DNA of 64,000 nucleotides from positions 13,472,189-13,536,188 of the forward strand of contig NC_061455.1 of the NCBI RefSeq assembly GCF_022581195.2, given 5' to 3'. A program made the position numbers and the translations under genes. The stretch comes from Helicoverpa zea (lineage: Eukaryota > Arthropoda > Insecta > Lepidoptera > Noctuidae). Of this stretch, positions 53,712 to 64,000 are shown piece after piece (position 1 is the stretch's first letter; the number at the start of each line of letters is the position of its first letter). The notes beneath the pieces were generated by a model. It made no database searches and had not been told where the DNA came from. It saw only the letters and a program-made list of their open reading frames with translations.

Positions 53712-56700
53712 TAAACGAATAAAATAAATAAATTACGAATGTGTACACAGTTTTATTAAAATGTCAATTGCACAAACAAACTTTATTGTTATTATAGTCG
53801 TTGATAATTATTATTGCGGCTGAATTCAATTTTTATTTAAATCCTTTTGTTGTATCAAACGTTATATTAATGTTACATTTGTCCCAATATGCGAAGAGCC
53901 CTTAATTTAAGGTGAAAAAAGACCTGTAAGTTCTCTACAGTGGGACAGTAGAATACTGATACTATATTCATAGATTCTACAACAGTTTCTCTCTAAAACC
54001 TTTTCTAACTAAATAATTTAAATTACAGACACGTCCAAAGTTTTATAGGGTCCGAAATAATTAAGTTACAAACGTACGAACAGTTATTAGCATTAGTTTG
54101 CAAATTAGAATTAACGTTATTATTGGGTCACCTCGTTATTACCACACTTTAGGTATAACATTTGTAACTGTTACGGACATAATTGATAATTGGGTTATAC
54201 GTGTCCAGTTGGTTATTTGATCAAAGTTAACTCGTGTCGAACTGATTGATTGTAATAGTTTGATTTGGTTTGAAAATTAATACGTTTTGTGGGTTGTACA
54301 GTAGCGAAAATTGAAATAGAAACACTCAAAATTCAAATTCATATTTGTTAAATCACTGTTAAAATACCTATTCTCAGTTTTGACAGGGTTTCATTGTGGG
54401 TTTAGGTAAGGTAGGTGTCTAGGTAATGACGAGGAAGTAGTATGATATTTTATTTAGAAAATAAAATGACAATGGTAAGTTTAATATCGCTAATGACTTT
54501 ACTTTTTGTAATTATTATACCTACTTGTTTTTGTGAAGTAATGAATAAATAGTCTTAGTACTTATGAATGAGCAACACGATAAATAAATAAGTTTTTTCT
54601 GTAAGTTCTATGACTGGATGTGAACCAATTTTGAGATTTATGAAGAAATCTTGATCCTGGAAAGAAATATCAATGCTGCAGATAATCTAAAGTAGGGGCA
54701 AGTAACGTCTGGTGTTACTTATCTCAGCGGATCAAAGTTAGCCGAGTACTGTCGCGCACAGTCGCTATCAGCGCCCCGGGATTAGCATCACTGTGCCTGA
54801 CTGTACCTACAGATAATGGCAGCAGTTTGAGAAATACTTTGATGGGATCAAATAATTGAAGACCGTTTTTTCAATCTTAGTATAACTTTAAAAAATGTAG
54901 ATGATTGTGAAGCTTAATCACATTATTTGTTAAGTAAATAAAAATATTTTAATTCTGTATGTACTCTTCTCTAATTTCTTAGAATTGAATATGATACGCT
55001 ATATTAAACTGCAGTGCTTTACGTTTAAAATTTTATATTTACGATTAAAGTTGTCATTTTATACTTTGCAAGAAATGCACTCATGTGGGATTAATTCTGA
55101 AATCGTAGAAACGATATACACATTTTTAATTAAAGTAAACGATCAGAATTTAATTTCATACTCATAATTTATTTTGACCACAAAATGATTGATGAGAGGT
55201 CGAATCGTTTTTTTTTACTTTTCTCATACAAACTCGAATCTACGAAATGTAGATTTACCCCAAAATCCCATACTGTAGAGAGTATATTAAACAAGGCAGC
55301 TCCTATTTCCAAAATATAGTAATAATCCATATTATAATCTAAATTCCTGTAGATCACAAACATCCGGCGGATTATCCAGCATCCCAATTATTTCACGAAC
55401 GTGTCAGCGTAGCCTCGTAGCGCTGGCTACGGCGTAGCATCTGGGTTTGCGTAGCTGCGGTGCTACGAATGTAGCAGGGAGATTGTTTGCAAGCTAGATA
55501 GGTCGGCTAGGCATTGTATGAGCTTGATATTGATATCCATATTTGCAGATTCTATATACGTGTAAAATGTATCTACTAACAGGTTTCTGATATTTCATCA
55601 AACATGGTTAAAACAAACAATTTACAGACATCAATTGAAATTGAAGCATCAATTTTGCGTAACTACTTAACATCATACAATTAGCGAAAATAACATGCAA
55701 TTAAGTAACGTAAAACCGCAAACAAATAATTATTTTGTGAAATAATAATTGTGCCTTCAAATTATGTGGAGTTACAATTTAATTTAAATTATTCTACATC
55801 TAAATATGTTACTATTTGTACTAAAGCTATAGTATTACTGACTTTAGTGTCACAGTATCAAGGTTTATTTTGGCGTTTGTAATATCAAATAGTCCAACAC
55901 TAGTTTCTACCCCGGGTAACCTGCGCCCCGAGAGATCTAATACACGAATTTGACACTCGACAGCTATTTTACTCGAAGAAATCTTAATATACTCTCACCT
56001 GATTTTTCCAAAAATGTGGATCTATATTTCAATAGATCTTCAATGAAGAAAAAAATGACATGATGAAAGGTCATTAGGCTGTACCTGTGCGTGTCTTAGC
56101 GAACGCGATAACATTCCTTCCACCGCCGGTCTCACAGACCACATTCAACCCATTACGTGACTGCGAGCGCCGGAGGGTTACACTGAACTAATAATCACGT
56201 TCGAGCGATAATCTCGCGTAATTCTGCGTGCTATTTACCTGTAATTTGATTACTGGAGGGTTAGGATGTGATTTTAAAGCGTTTAGCCGAATATTCTCTT
56301 AAGACTTACAGAGCTATTGTGGGTTTTCATTCTAATTAGATTCGACAGTAGCGTGTATTGGAATTATTTAAACTTTGTACTATAATAATTCTGACAAAAA
56401 AAAAACAATAACCATTTCGTTTCATTCACACAACCGTATACGTTTCCAATAGTTTACATCTATTAAAACCGATATATTTTTTTCACTTAAATATTCGGTC
56501 AGATTAAATAACCAACGGGCTATTCAATAAATAAATAAATAATAGCGTGTACCGGGAAAATGAACGCCAACCAATGGCTGTACCAAACAATGCTTAGCTG
56601 CAACATGTAATCTACGCGCGCCATGTTTGCCGAGCACATTGAAACGATCCCGGATCCGGGAACAAACTACACCGAACGGTCTCACTCCGGGATCCCGGTA

Positions 56701-59700
56701 ACGGAATAATTCCCAACTCCGGATCCGCAGTGAAATTGTTCAAAACATGTAACTGGGGTACATGGCGGAGTTTGACGCGGATTTGCGCTTACCTCTTGTA
56801 ATATGAAGATAAGTATTGAAATTCGGATTGTATTAAAGTTCGTGTTAATATTTGAGTGTATGTTACGCTGGCTTCGACAGGGTTATTTAATTATACTTTG
56901 GAAATGCTTGCATTTTCTTGCTTGTTTCAAATTTCAATATAAACAAAACATTAATGAATTGGCTAAACAAAACACTGGTAAGTTTTCGTAGTAGTGGGTT
57001 TATCTATTTACAATCCACACCTCTATCTAAGCAAACAAACAAAAGTTCAAGGTCTCTTAAAGTCCAGACAAACACCTCACCTAGCCAGTTTACTTTGACA
57101 CCTCAGTACAAACTTCAGGTACTCACGATTTCGTCTAAACATATCTTACGAAACAGATCTATTAAATAGCACTTACAATAATCATCAAAACAAAGATCAC
57201 GCGTCTATCAGTAGAATAGTTGCTATTCACAGCGCGTCAGAGCACGTAGAGTAATTCTGTCGAGCGTCTTTGTCGCGGCAACAAGGAAGTTTGCAAGCGA
57301 CAAACTCTCAAATAATACGTGCCCCAGTTGGTGGCTGCTTGCGATTCCGACGGCGACCGGCGTATCATCTCGCGTTACCTAAACTTGTAAGTTGTTCTGT
57401 TGTCGCGTGAATGGGGAGCTTTAGCTTTTTGCTTGTTTGTTTTTGTTCATCTGAGTTTGTTATGATTATTATACGTGCTCTGTTGGTCAAGTGGTCGCTA
57501 ACTCTATTGGTGAGGATACGGTATTAGGTAAACTCCCAAGTTGCGGAAGAAATAGGTACCTATCTGTCAAGTTTATGAATTTCAGTAACAACTTATTCTT
57601 GATTTATATCCAACTTGTAGTGATAAGGTGAACATTAAACCTGGTGTAAAAGGACTTAATACCATGTTTATTCGTATTCAAACTTAAAGTTTATCCTTGA
57701 AGAAATATCTTAGGCCAATATAAAAAATAGCGATGTTTTCTCAAAAATATGTAGGTCAACCAGGTGCAGTAGAATGACAAACTATTAATATAACTATATG
57801 TATATTCTAATAACAAAGAATCTGCCTGACGGACCTAATTACTAGAAACAACAAAATAAGTCAAGCGATCGTTGGATCACCTACGCATATTCTTTTCATT
57901 CTTGACATCAATACTTCTTATTTTATTTGCCAACATTATTATTGTCAATTGCGATTGTAATATAAATAAATGATATATTTTTCTTGTATTCATGATATGT
58001 TAGGATGTGGGACGTCACAGCTCCATAATATTTTTCTGAAAATATTGAATCAAAAACTATTTTTGTACTCTCCTTATCGTTCATTGCCCTTTCAAAATAA
58101 TGTATTTTGCTACTGCTTTTTGTATATTTATAAAATGTGGGTAGAAAATCATACTGTAAATGTATTCAGGAATTTACATATAGATCGGATCAGTAATTGG
58201 CGTTGAGTTGGAATCCAAAAGCAGAATTTAGAATTCCACAAGAGAGGTACCTACTGCGAAAGCCATGACCAAGGACTGATTAATACCTAACCTTCAACGA
58301 AATTAATTTGGTCAAAACATGATTTTGTGATCTGGTTCCCATCTTTCCCTTTCTTTCACTGGAATCCGCACTTCCCGAACCGGAATAAAGTAGTCTGTGT
58401 TACTCTGAAATAATGTGACATCAATTAATTGGTAAAGGAATTTTCTAAAAGACCTATAAAAATCGGCTCAGTAGTACCACAATTTTACTGCAATACCTAC
58501 TTAAATTGCACTGCACAAACTGGATTCTAATTAATCACAATCGATTCCATGAAAACTAATCAATACCCCTATCGTAGAGCAAACGTCTAATTATAAACGA
58601 GTCAAAGCGTTTGGCCAGTGAAAACCGGCCTCAACCGGTTCTGGTCGCAAGCACCCGTCGGTCGCTACCCGCCGTGGTCGCGGTCGAATGCGCGCTCTGT
58701 GCACTTGACACTGACGCGAGACGAACTAAGCGCGCCATGGAACACAAAGTGACCTCAAACAGTCCACCTGCTTTGTTGCCGTTGAGTGATTGGAGCGCTG
58801 ATTGAAGCTGTGTTTGGAGGGAGTTTAGACTCGTGTTCGATATGTTTTGATGAATTGAATTGATGAAAATAATATACCGGTGCATAGTTATTAGAGTCAA
58901 GATGGATAGCTTGATAATTAAGTAGTCTTTTTCCACTAGGTCAAAAACTCCATAAATGTGTAGTTTGATTTTCCTTTGATATTCTAATTGACTTGTGTGT
59001 TCAGGGATTTTTTTTACCAACTAACTTGATAAAATTCAACAAATTCTGAAACTATAAAAAATACCTAAAAATAATCTAACAAGTCACCTAGATATATCGA
59101 CGAAAATCAAACTCCGCACCACTAGATATTTCCCTGAGAAGTTCGAACGTATCTTCTGCCTTACGTCGGTCGGTAACGAGCGTCGGTCGCCGGTCGCCCG
59201 TGCAATCTGAACCAACATTTTTATTTCACATTTTTCATACAAGCCACTCGGACGCTGTGACTGACGGCCAATTATTTCACCATATATACTTACTTTATGT
59301 AGTAGATCTAGGTTTAAAAGTTATCTCAAAAGTGACAGCTTGATAGTTCATTCTTGTATCTACGATTGGAGTTTGTTTTTTGCGGTTGGATATTTGTTTA
59401 TGAAGGAAACGATATGTTTTTGTGTCTAGATTGTGTTAAGGCTACTGAACTTATAGCCTAGGCCTAGATAGTTTGGTCAAGATTTAGCCTACAGCTATAA
59501 TTTCACACTTGGTAGTTATAATGTGGGTGTAAGTTATTATAGTAACTCTCGTCAGCTTCACACTTTGTGGTAATTTTAGACTTATGAAACTATTTAACCG
59601 GAAAGTTACAAAAGCCTTTGTGTACATTTGTATTCAACAGAAGCCATAAAATGTAAGGTCAATGACACACAAGGGTTAATTTCGGTACAAACCTAGTTGA

Positions 59701-60084
59701 TACGTGCGAACATTTTAATAACTCGTTGAAATAATTTAGTTTACTGAATTAAATCAAAATAATGATATTCTGTATTTGTTGGATTTATTAGCGTAAATTG
59801 TAATTTTGTTTGCTTTACATAGTGCGTTCTTACTTAGTAAATATGTATATTAGTTAGGTAGAATAATGTGATTTAGTTAATTTAATGTTATCATATCAGT
59901 TTGTTGACTTAATAACAGGACAATATTATTTTCAAATATAACAATTAGGTATTTTATTTGACAGCAAACTTGGTCCTTCTGGTCGTTTCACAATTATGTA
60001 AATAGGTGAACTTCTGTTAAAGGTTAAAAGTATGGATTTATTCACAATATATTTACATTAATTGAAAATAAAATAAAATAAACT
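53712..60084. other. Unique region with GC-rich patches, no gene recognised
   Basis: No supported coding region. Patches worth naming: 54,700-54,800 is GC-richer and contains a GGGATTAGC site. 55,402-55,486 is built of CGTAGC and its complement. 56,646-56,716 holds several CCGGATCCGG-like palindromes. 57,478-57,530 has an A-box-like 'ctgttggtcaagtggtcgc' without a B-box. 58,620-58,740 and 59,155-59,205 are GC-rich, the latter with CGGTCG repeats. They could be regulatory DNA or old repeats; I cannot tell which. Confidence 0.4.
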
Positions 60085-62052
60085 TATATATATATATACA
60101 ACTTAAAACTAATACAGTGCATCAAAAAATTGTTCCTCATCGCTGTCACTGGGTAATGTACCCAAAAGGCTGGCAGAATTGCCACGTTGGATGGCAATGC
60201 TCAACCTCTGTGCGAAATAAAAGCCAGCCTTTGGGTCCCGTGAAGTGTCAACCAGGCGCTGGGAAATATCCTTGGCAAGAAGGCGGGCTCTCGGACCCCA
60301 CGGCCCAAGAGTTTCAACCCCAAACGGCTCAAACATGTACTTGAATATAAGGTTACTATATTTGCGCCGCTTGAGGTTCTCTGCTTGTGCAGCGGCGGAG
60401 CCAGCACAACATGCAGTTCCGGGAAGGTGAGATGGCGCAGGAGTGTCGACGCATGTCGCGTCCCACACTAAAGTCCTACCCACCTTCCACGGAAATAGCG
60501 ACATGCCGTCTGGTCTCTTGCCATCGTCGCGTGCCAAGCCATTTGGTTCGAGTACGGCTGGCACGCCGACGGCAACAAGAGCGCGACGGATCACGTCGTT
60601 TATGTTGGCATGTCGTGGTATGCGGCCGGCACTCCGGCTGCACGACAGGCCGTGGTGACCGAGGCTGTTGACAGCTTCCCCGCAGTGGCAGCGATGAGGA
60701 GAGCAGCATGGAGCACCTAGTCGGAGGCAAACGACGAGTCTGAAGGTGGTGTCATCAAACATGGTGCCTGTGTTTGAGGACGGAAGTGCAAGAAGCCATA
60801 GACCCGACTCCCATTCACCCACAGCCAGTAGGCGCGCTCGCTCTGCAGAAGTAATTGACGTATCGATTAAACTTTTCCGTATTACTCTGCAGAGCGGCTC
60901 ATCCCACTGTCTCTGGGAGGACAGGTTGGCGGGTAAGTCGGTGTTCGGGCATGCGACTTTCCAAGCATTTAAAGCCTCAGTCAGGCTTGGCACCTCAAAA
61001 TTGGCCAGTGTGGTGGGTAATATTTTCCTGATCAATTTCTCAGTGCCATGGACCGAGGAAATAAAGGCTGGTAAACTTACACTGGAAATTTTACGGACGC
61101 CAAGTCCTCCCATACGGATGGGAAGAGTCGCTTGAGACCAAGCTCTGTCGTCCAAGGCCACATTTAAAATGGATGATAGTGTATGTCGTATAATTTCGTC
61201 GATTTTGTCCAAAAGGCTGGTGTGCTTCCATAAATGGGAAGCACGCAAGTTATACGTAAATTTTGGTCCAAAACAGCAGTACCGTATGATGGTGATGGCT
61301 GCATGCATATTAATTTTGAGTAGCCTTTCCGAAACATTATTAAAATTTTGAATTTTCTTCTCAATAAAATCCGAAAATGAATCTTCCAGTATAGGCGATC
61401 CAAGGAGGCAAAGAGAACTTTGGTCTATCGGTTTAATTTCAGGAGCTATTGAGAGGAAATTTTGAAGAATAGTCTGTCTGTCAGTCGAGGCGGGTATAAA
61501 AAGTTCACATTTAGAAAGGTTGAGGTCGAGGCCAATGTCGTGGAATTTATCTTTTAGGAAAACTAAGTCATTAAGAACAGTATCTCTGTTGCCTCCCAGG
61601 GTCCCGTCGTCGAGATACCACACGTTAAATTCAGAATTTAGCTGCCGAATAATTGGGTTAATCGCCAAACTAAAAATCACAGGCCCGAGTGGATCACCTT
61701 GTTGACAGCCAACAGCGGATTCTAATAGGTTGTTCCGATATAATAATTTTGTTGGGTATCTATAGCATTGCCAAAGAAAACTGTAAATTTTGGGTATTTC
61801 TTTTTTGACTTCTGCCAGCAAGGTGTCCCTATTCACCGAGTTGAAGGCGTTCTTGATGTCAACCTTCAGGATGACATCTCCTTTCCCATGATTTAGATAG
61901 GTCGACAGGGCGTGTACGGCAGCCTCGCAGCCCCCTTTCGAGCCGTAACCTAGCTGCAGGGGCTGAAATTTGTCCGAAACTTCCTCACTACAAAATTTAG
62001 AGCAGATTTTGGCTACCATACGACGGTAAGTAGTCCCCACGGCAAAATCCAC
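60085..62052 (-). mobile_element. 5'-truncated YLDD-type non-LTR retrotransposon with restriction-like endonuclease
   Basis: A single minus-strand frame runs from the truncated 5' edge at 62,052 to TAG at 60,109-60,111. A very short 3' part follows, ending in (TA)n at 60,085-60,098. In-frame TAG at 62,059-62,061 marks foreign sequence upstream. The tandem phrase 'acaaagatctacaaagat' lies right at the 5' junction. No target duplication was found. The coding part is clearly richer in G+C than both flanks, especially 60,100-61,150. Confidence 0.8.
60109..62052 (-). CDS. Partial RT plus zinc-knuckle/PD-(D/E)XK endonuclease protein
   Basis: 647 residues are visible. The RT core has GYGSKGGCEAAVHA (36-49), motif A KVDIKNAFNSV (63-73, D65), CQQGDPLGPVIFS (116-128) and catalytic WYLDDGTLGG (145-154). 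The C-terminal part has a zinc-knuckle-like CHCG...GHHGLSC (455-471), then R479, E502, GKRPDG (D515) and VWDATC (D531), an RPD-X-D arrangement like the restriction-like endonucleases of R2/R4/NeSL-type LINEs. AIQRGNSASLLGT at 620-632 closes the protein. I know similar YLDD/IQRGN proteins, usually annotated only as uncharacterized, from sponges, cnidarians and molluscs; I cannot name the clade. The N-terminus is missing: the frame starts at a GTG codon inside the conserved 'AVGTTYRR' RT block, so this copy is not functional alone. Confidence 0.85.
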   Translation of the reverse strand: MDFAVGTTYRRMVAKICSKFCSEEVSDKFQPLQLGYGSKGGCEAAVHALSTYLNHGKGDVILKVDIKNAFNSVNRDTLLAEVKKEIPKIYSFLWQCYRYPTKLLYRNNLLESAVGCQQGDPLGPVIFSLAINPIIRQLNSEFNVWYLDDGTLGGNRDTVLNDLVFLKDKFHDIGLDLNLSKCELFIPASTDRQTILQNFLSIAPEIKPIDQSSLCLLGSPILEDSFSDFIEKKIQNFNNVSERLLKINMHAAITIIRYCCFGPKFTYNLRASHLWKHTSLLDKIDEIIRHTLSSILNVALDDRAWSQATLPIRMGGLGVRKISSVSLPAFISSVHGTEKLIRKILPTTLANFEVPSLTEALNAWKVACPNTDLPANLSSQRQWDEPLCRVIRKSLIDTSITSAERARLLAVGEWESGLWLLALPSSNTGTMFDDTTFRLVVCLRLGAPCCSPHRCHCGEAVNSLGHHGLSCSRSAGRIPRHANINDVIRRALVAVGVPAVLEPNGLARDDGKRPDGMSLFPWKVGRTLVWDATCVDTPAPSHLPGTACCAGSAAAQAENLKRRKYSNLIFKYMFEPFGVETLGPWGPRARLLAKDISQRLVDTSRDPKAGFYFAQRLSIAIQRGNSASLLGTLPSDSDEEQFFDALY

Positions 62053-63459
62053 AAAGATCTACAAAGATTAGATTTGCTCATGATTCTTGGATTCTTGATT
62101 TTTTATTGTGCTAAGAATCGTTTTGATTACCTATCTCATATTGATATTTAAGATTGATTTACTTTTAAATTTGGAACTATTTATATTATTTTTTTACTCA
62201 GTTTCTCTAGCTTTTATTTTCAAGTAAAAGAAAAGCCTCCATACTTGAGGTAAACGTGAATACATAAAAAAAAATAAGTCGGATTTGCCGGCATAATGAG
62301 AACAGCAGACTTCGGAAACTAGCAACTAAATCAAAGAGCACTTTTACTATTGCCCTCTCAAGGTACCCTCGCCCTTAAGGCTTACGTAATAAGGACGAAA
62401 TTTGTTTATAAAAAGAGGAGTTATTGTAAAACGTGGCGGAAGACGGAATGATCTCATTTTCTATTCCATTCGTTTCACACAAACCACACAAATCACTGTA
62501 GCCTTGCCGCCACTCGCATTCTGATGTGCAAGCTATGAGAGAATGACATTTGAAAGAATTATTAGCTAACACCGAATGTTTACGTATCTATTTTTAGTTA
62601 ACTATAACAGTAAAGGTATCTTAAAAAGTAGTTTAGGATGTGTGCTACAACTGTATTTATACGACAGACCTCTTACAATTAGTTACAATCTCAATTCACT
62701 TTACAACAGGTAGATAATCTTATTTTGAGAATATATGATGTAAATATATTTGGAAAATCAGGCACGGGAATACACAGGTGCCTTAATCGGTTATCCATAT
62801 GAAGCGAATGCAAGTGCAAAAACTGAAACTTAACATGGAGAACACAATCTGCAAGATTTTTCAAAACATAAGAATCTTTGCTGTATATTTAACACTATTT
62901 TCTTAAACACCGCATTTTAATTTCTTGTGTAATCTGTCAGTAATACCAAGGAAATATTTAGCAACCTCCACTGCCCGCAACCTGACGTTCAAGTCTATTA
63001 AAACCAGCATCTTAATACAACGGGGCTTAGTTAACTTGCGTGGGCAAAGTTAAAGACGCTTAAAGAATTACGACCAGTAAGACTACTTTCACTAATCTAT
63101 TTACTTTAAGATTAACAAGATAAACCTGCCTTTTTTGTCTAATAACTAGGCTTTGTGAATATTCGAAGTTGAGGCTTAGTTTTGATGTTAAAATACTAGA
63201 AGATGTTTTTTGTTTAATCTTAAAACGTTTGGCTAAAAATCAATGATTGGCAGGCAGATAGGTAGGTAAAAGTTTATAATTGAATACATTGATCTCGGGA
63301 ACCACTGGTCCTGTTCGAAGTACTTAATCTTTCAGAGGTCTACTTAGCCTATTTATAGAGGAAGTCTATATTTAGGTGAGCAGATTGTGTAGTTCCCACG
63401 GAAGCTAGTGCAAGACTTGTAGCTGTAAGTACATTGGCTATAGAATTTTTTGTCGTGTT
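62053..63459. other. No gene recognised
   Basis: AT-rich. A 65-codon minus-strand frame at 62,375-62,572 has four cysteines (CTSEC, CGLC) but no family I recognise and no splice context that I can support. Confidence 0.4.
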
Positions 63460-63471
63460 AATGACTTATGT

Positions 63472-63670
63472 GAACATCCTTGGCAGTCGTTACGGGTAGT
63501 CAGAAGCCAGTAAGTCTGACACCAGTCTAACCAAAGGGTATCGGGTTGCCCGGGTAACTGGGTTGAGGAGGTCAGATAGGCAGTCGCTCCTTGTAAAGCA
63601 CTGGTACTCAGCTGCATCCGGTTAGACTGGAAGCCGACCCTAACATAGTTGGGAAAAAGGCTCGAAGGAG
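63472..63670 (+). mobile_element. 5'-truncated SINE/LINE tail with 12-bp duplication
   Basis: Matches the 3' half of the SINE family from 'gaacatccttggcagtcgtt' to 'gttgggaaaaaggctcgaag'. It is flanked by AATGACTTATGT at 63,460-63,471 and 63,671-63,682. The tail is only 'gag', shorter than the GATGAT tails elsewhere. Confidence 0.85.
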
Positions 63671-63682
63671 AATGACTTATGT

Positions 63683-64000
63683 AAACGATCAATCAAATCG
63701 ACTTTTAAATCAAATTGGTTGATTAATAAATAACGTTAACGTACAATTTACTTATACGTTACCAACTGATTAAAATGTTATTTTAATGGCGATGGGCGTA
63801 CGTGTACAGTCTACCCCATTACTATTCAATGTTCCCCATGCAGCCATGGGTAGGGCAGGGTCGTACTATGATAAATGATGCAGCACTCGAGATCAATCGC
63901 TTGATATCATTAATAACTGTTTCAATTTGCAAAATACCGGGGTTGTTAGTAGAATTTTAATTGGCAACTTACCTTTTTTAGAAAAAAAAAAGAAAATATA
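63683..64000. other. No gene recognised
   Basis: AT-rich end of the window with no repeat or ORF that can be supported. Confidence 0.4.

Noticed and set aside
57478..57530. A-box-like 'ctgttggtcaagtggtcgc' as a tRNA gene or SINE head
   Set aside because: No B-box follows at the right distance and no cloverleaf can be drawn.
58631..59020. 129-codon minus-strand frame
   Set aside because: Mixed composition without domain, signal peptide or splice context; probably chance.
60245..60730. Several overlapping frames antisense to or in other frames of the YLDD protein
   Set aside because: They are shadows of a GC-rich coding region; the 647-codon frame has all the conserved motifs.
62375..62572. 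Cysteine-containing 65-codon minus-strand frame
   Set aside because: The cysteine spacing does not fit a zinc finger or a secreted-peptide pattern that I can support.

Overview
This window looks like nuclear DNA of a moth or butterfly (Lepidoptera, probably a ditrysian moth). It is AT-rich, and I see no rRNA, functional tRNA, operon or bacterial-type gene. It carries repeat families that I recognise as typical of lepidopteran genomes: Lep1/Helitron-like elements ending in a CGCGG-GTGAAA-CCGCG hairpin plus CTAGT, tRNA-derived SINEs, and jockey/CR1-like LINE tails. I recognise no host protein-coding exon with confidence. The window reads as intergenic or intronic DNA into which transposable elements have inserted repeatedly, often inside each other.

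Layout. 0.9-5.6 kb: Lep1/Helitron-like pieces, a full tRNA-SINE with a 16-bp target duplication, and a decayed CR1/jockey-like LINE 3' end that is itself split by a SINE. 6.7-9.6 kb: a short polyA retroelement, a 3' fragment of an AAT-tailed element, and a 5'-truncated LINE with a long open RT frame. 9.6-26.6 kb: mostly unique DNA with only a few short repeats. 26,651-30,777: a complete Transib DNA transposon (RAG1-type transposase, 674-bp inverted repeats, 5-bp duplication CGTGG) carrying a nested 227-bp MITE. 33.1 kb: a small foldback element. 37.7-47.0 kb: a dense nest in which a Lep1 element is split by a SINE, followed by a second RT-bearing LINE whose 3' end recurs in inverted orientation. 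Into the inverted arm a 6.17-kb LTR element with 1,868-bp LTRs and no gag/pol has inserted, and it in turn carries a SINE. 48.3-51.2 kb: Helitron-like elements containing a SINE, a 730-bp AAT-tailed element, a 122-bp tandem array and an identical second copy of the MITE. 60.1-62.05 kb: a 5'-truncated non-LTR element with a YLDD reverse transcriptase fused to a C-terminal zinc-knuckle and restriction-like endonuclease, clearly GC-richer than its surroundings. 63.5 kb: a SINE/LINE tail with a 12-bp duplication.

The best candidates for a living or unusual system are four. The Transib has an intact transposase ORF with D310, D411 and an SEEASEARNK block, ends starting CACAGTA and a perfect TSD. 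The MITE pair is letter-for-letter identical. The coding-less LTR element has two LTRs of equal length and apparently identical sequence, plus five box-B-like GGGTTCGANTCCC motifs downstream of its primer-binding site. The fourth is the YLDD/RPD-endonuclease retroelement. All functional calls rest on motifs I could read; no database search was run.
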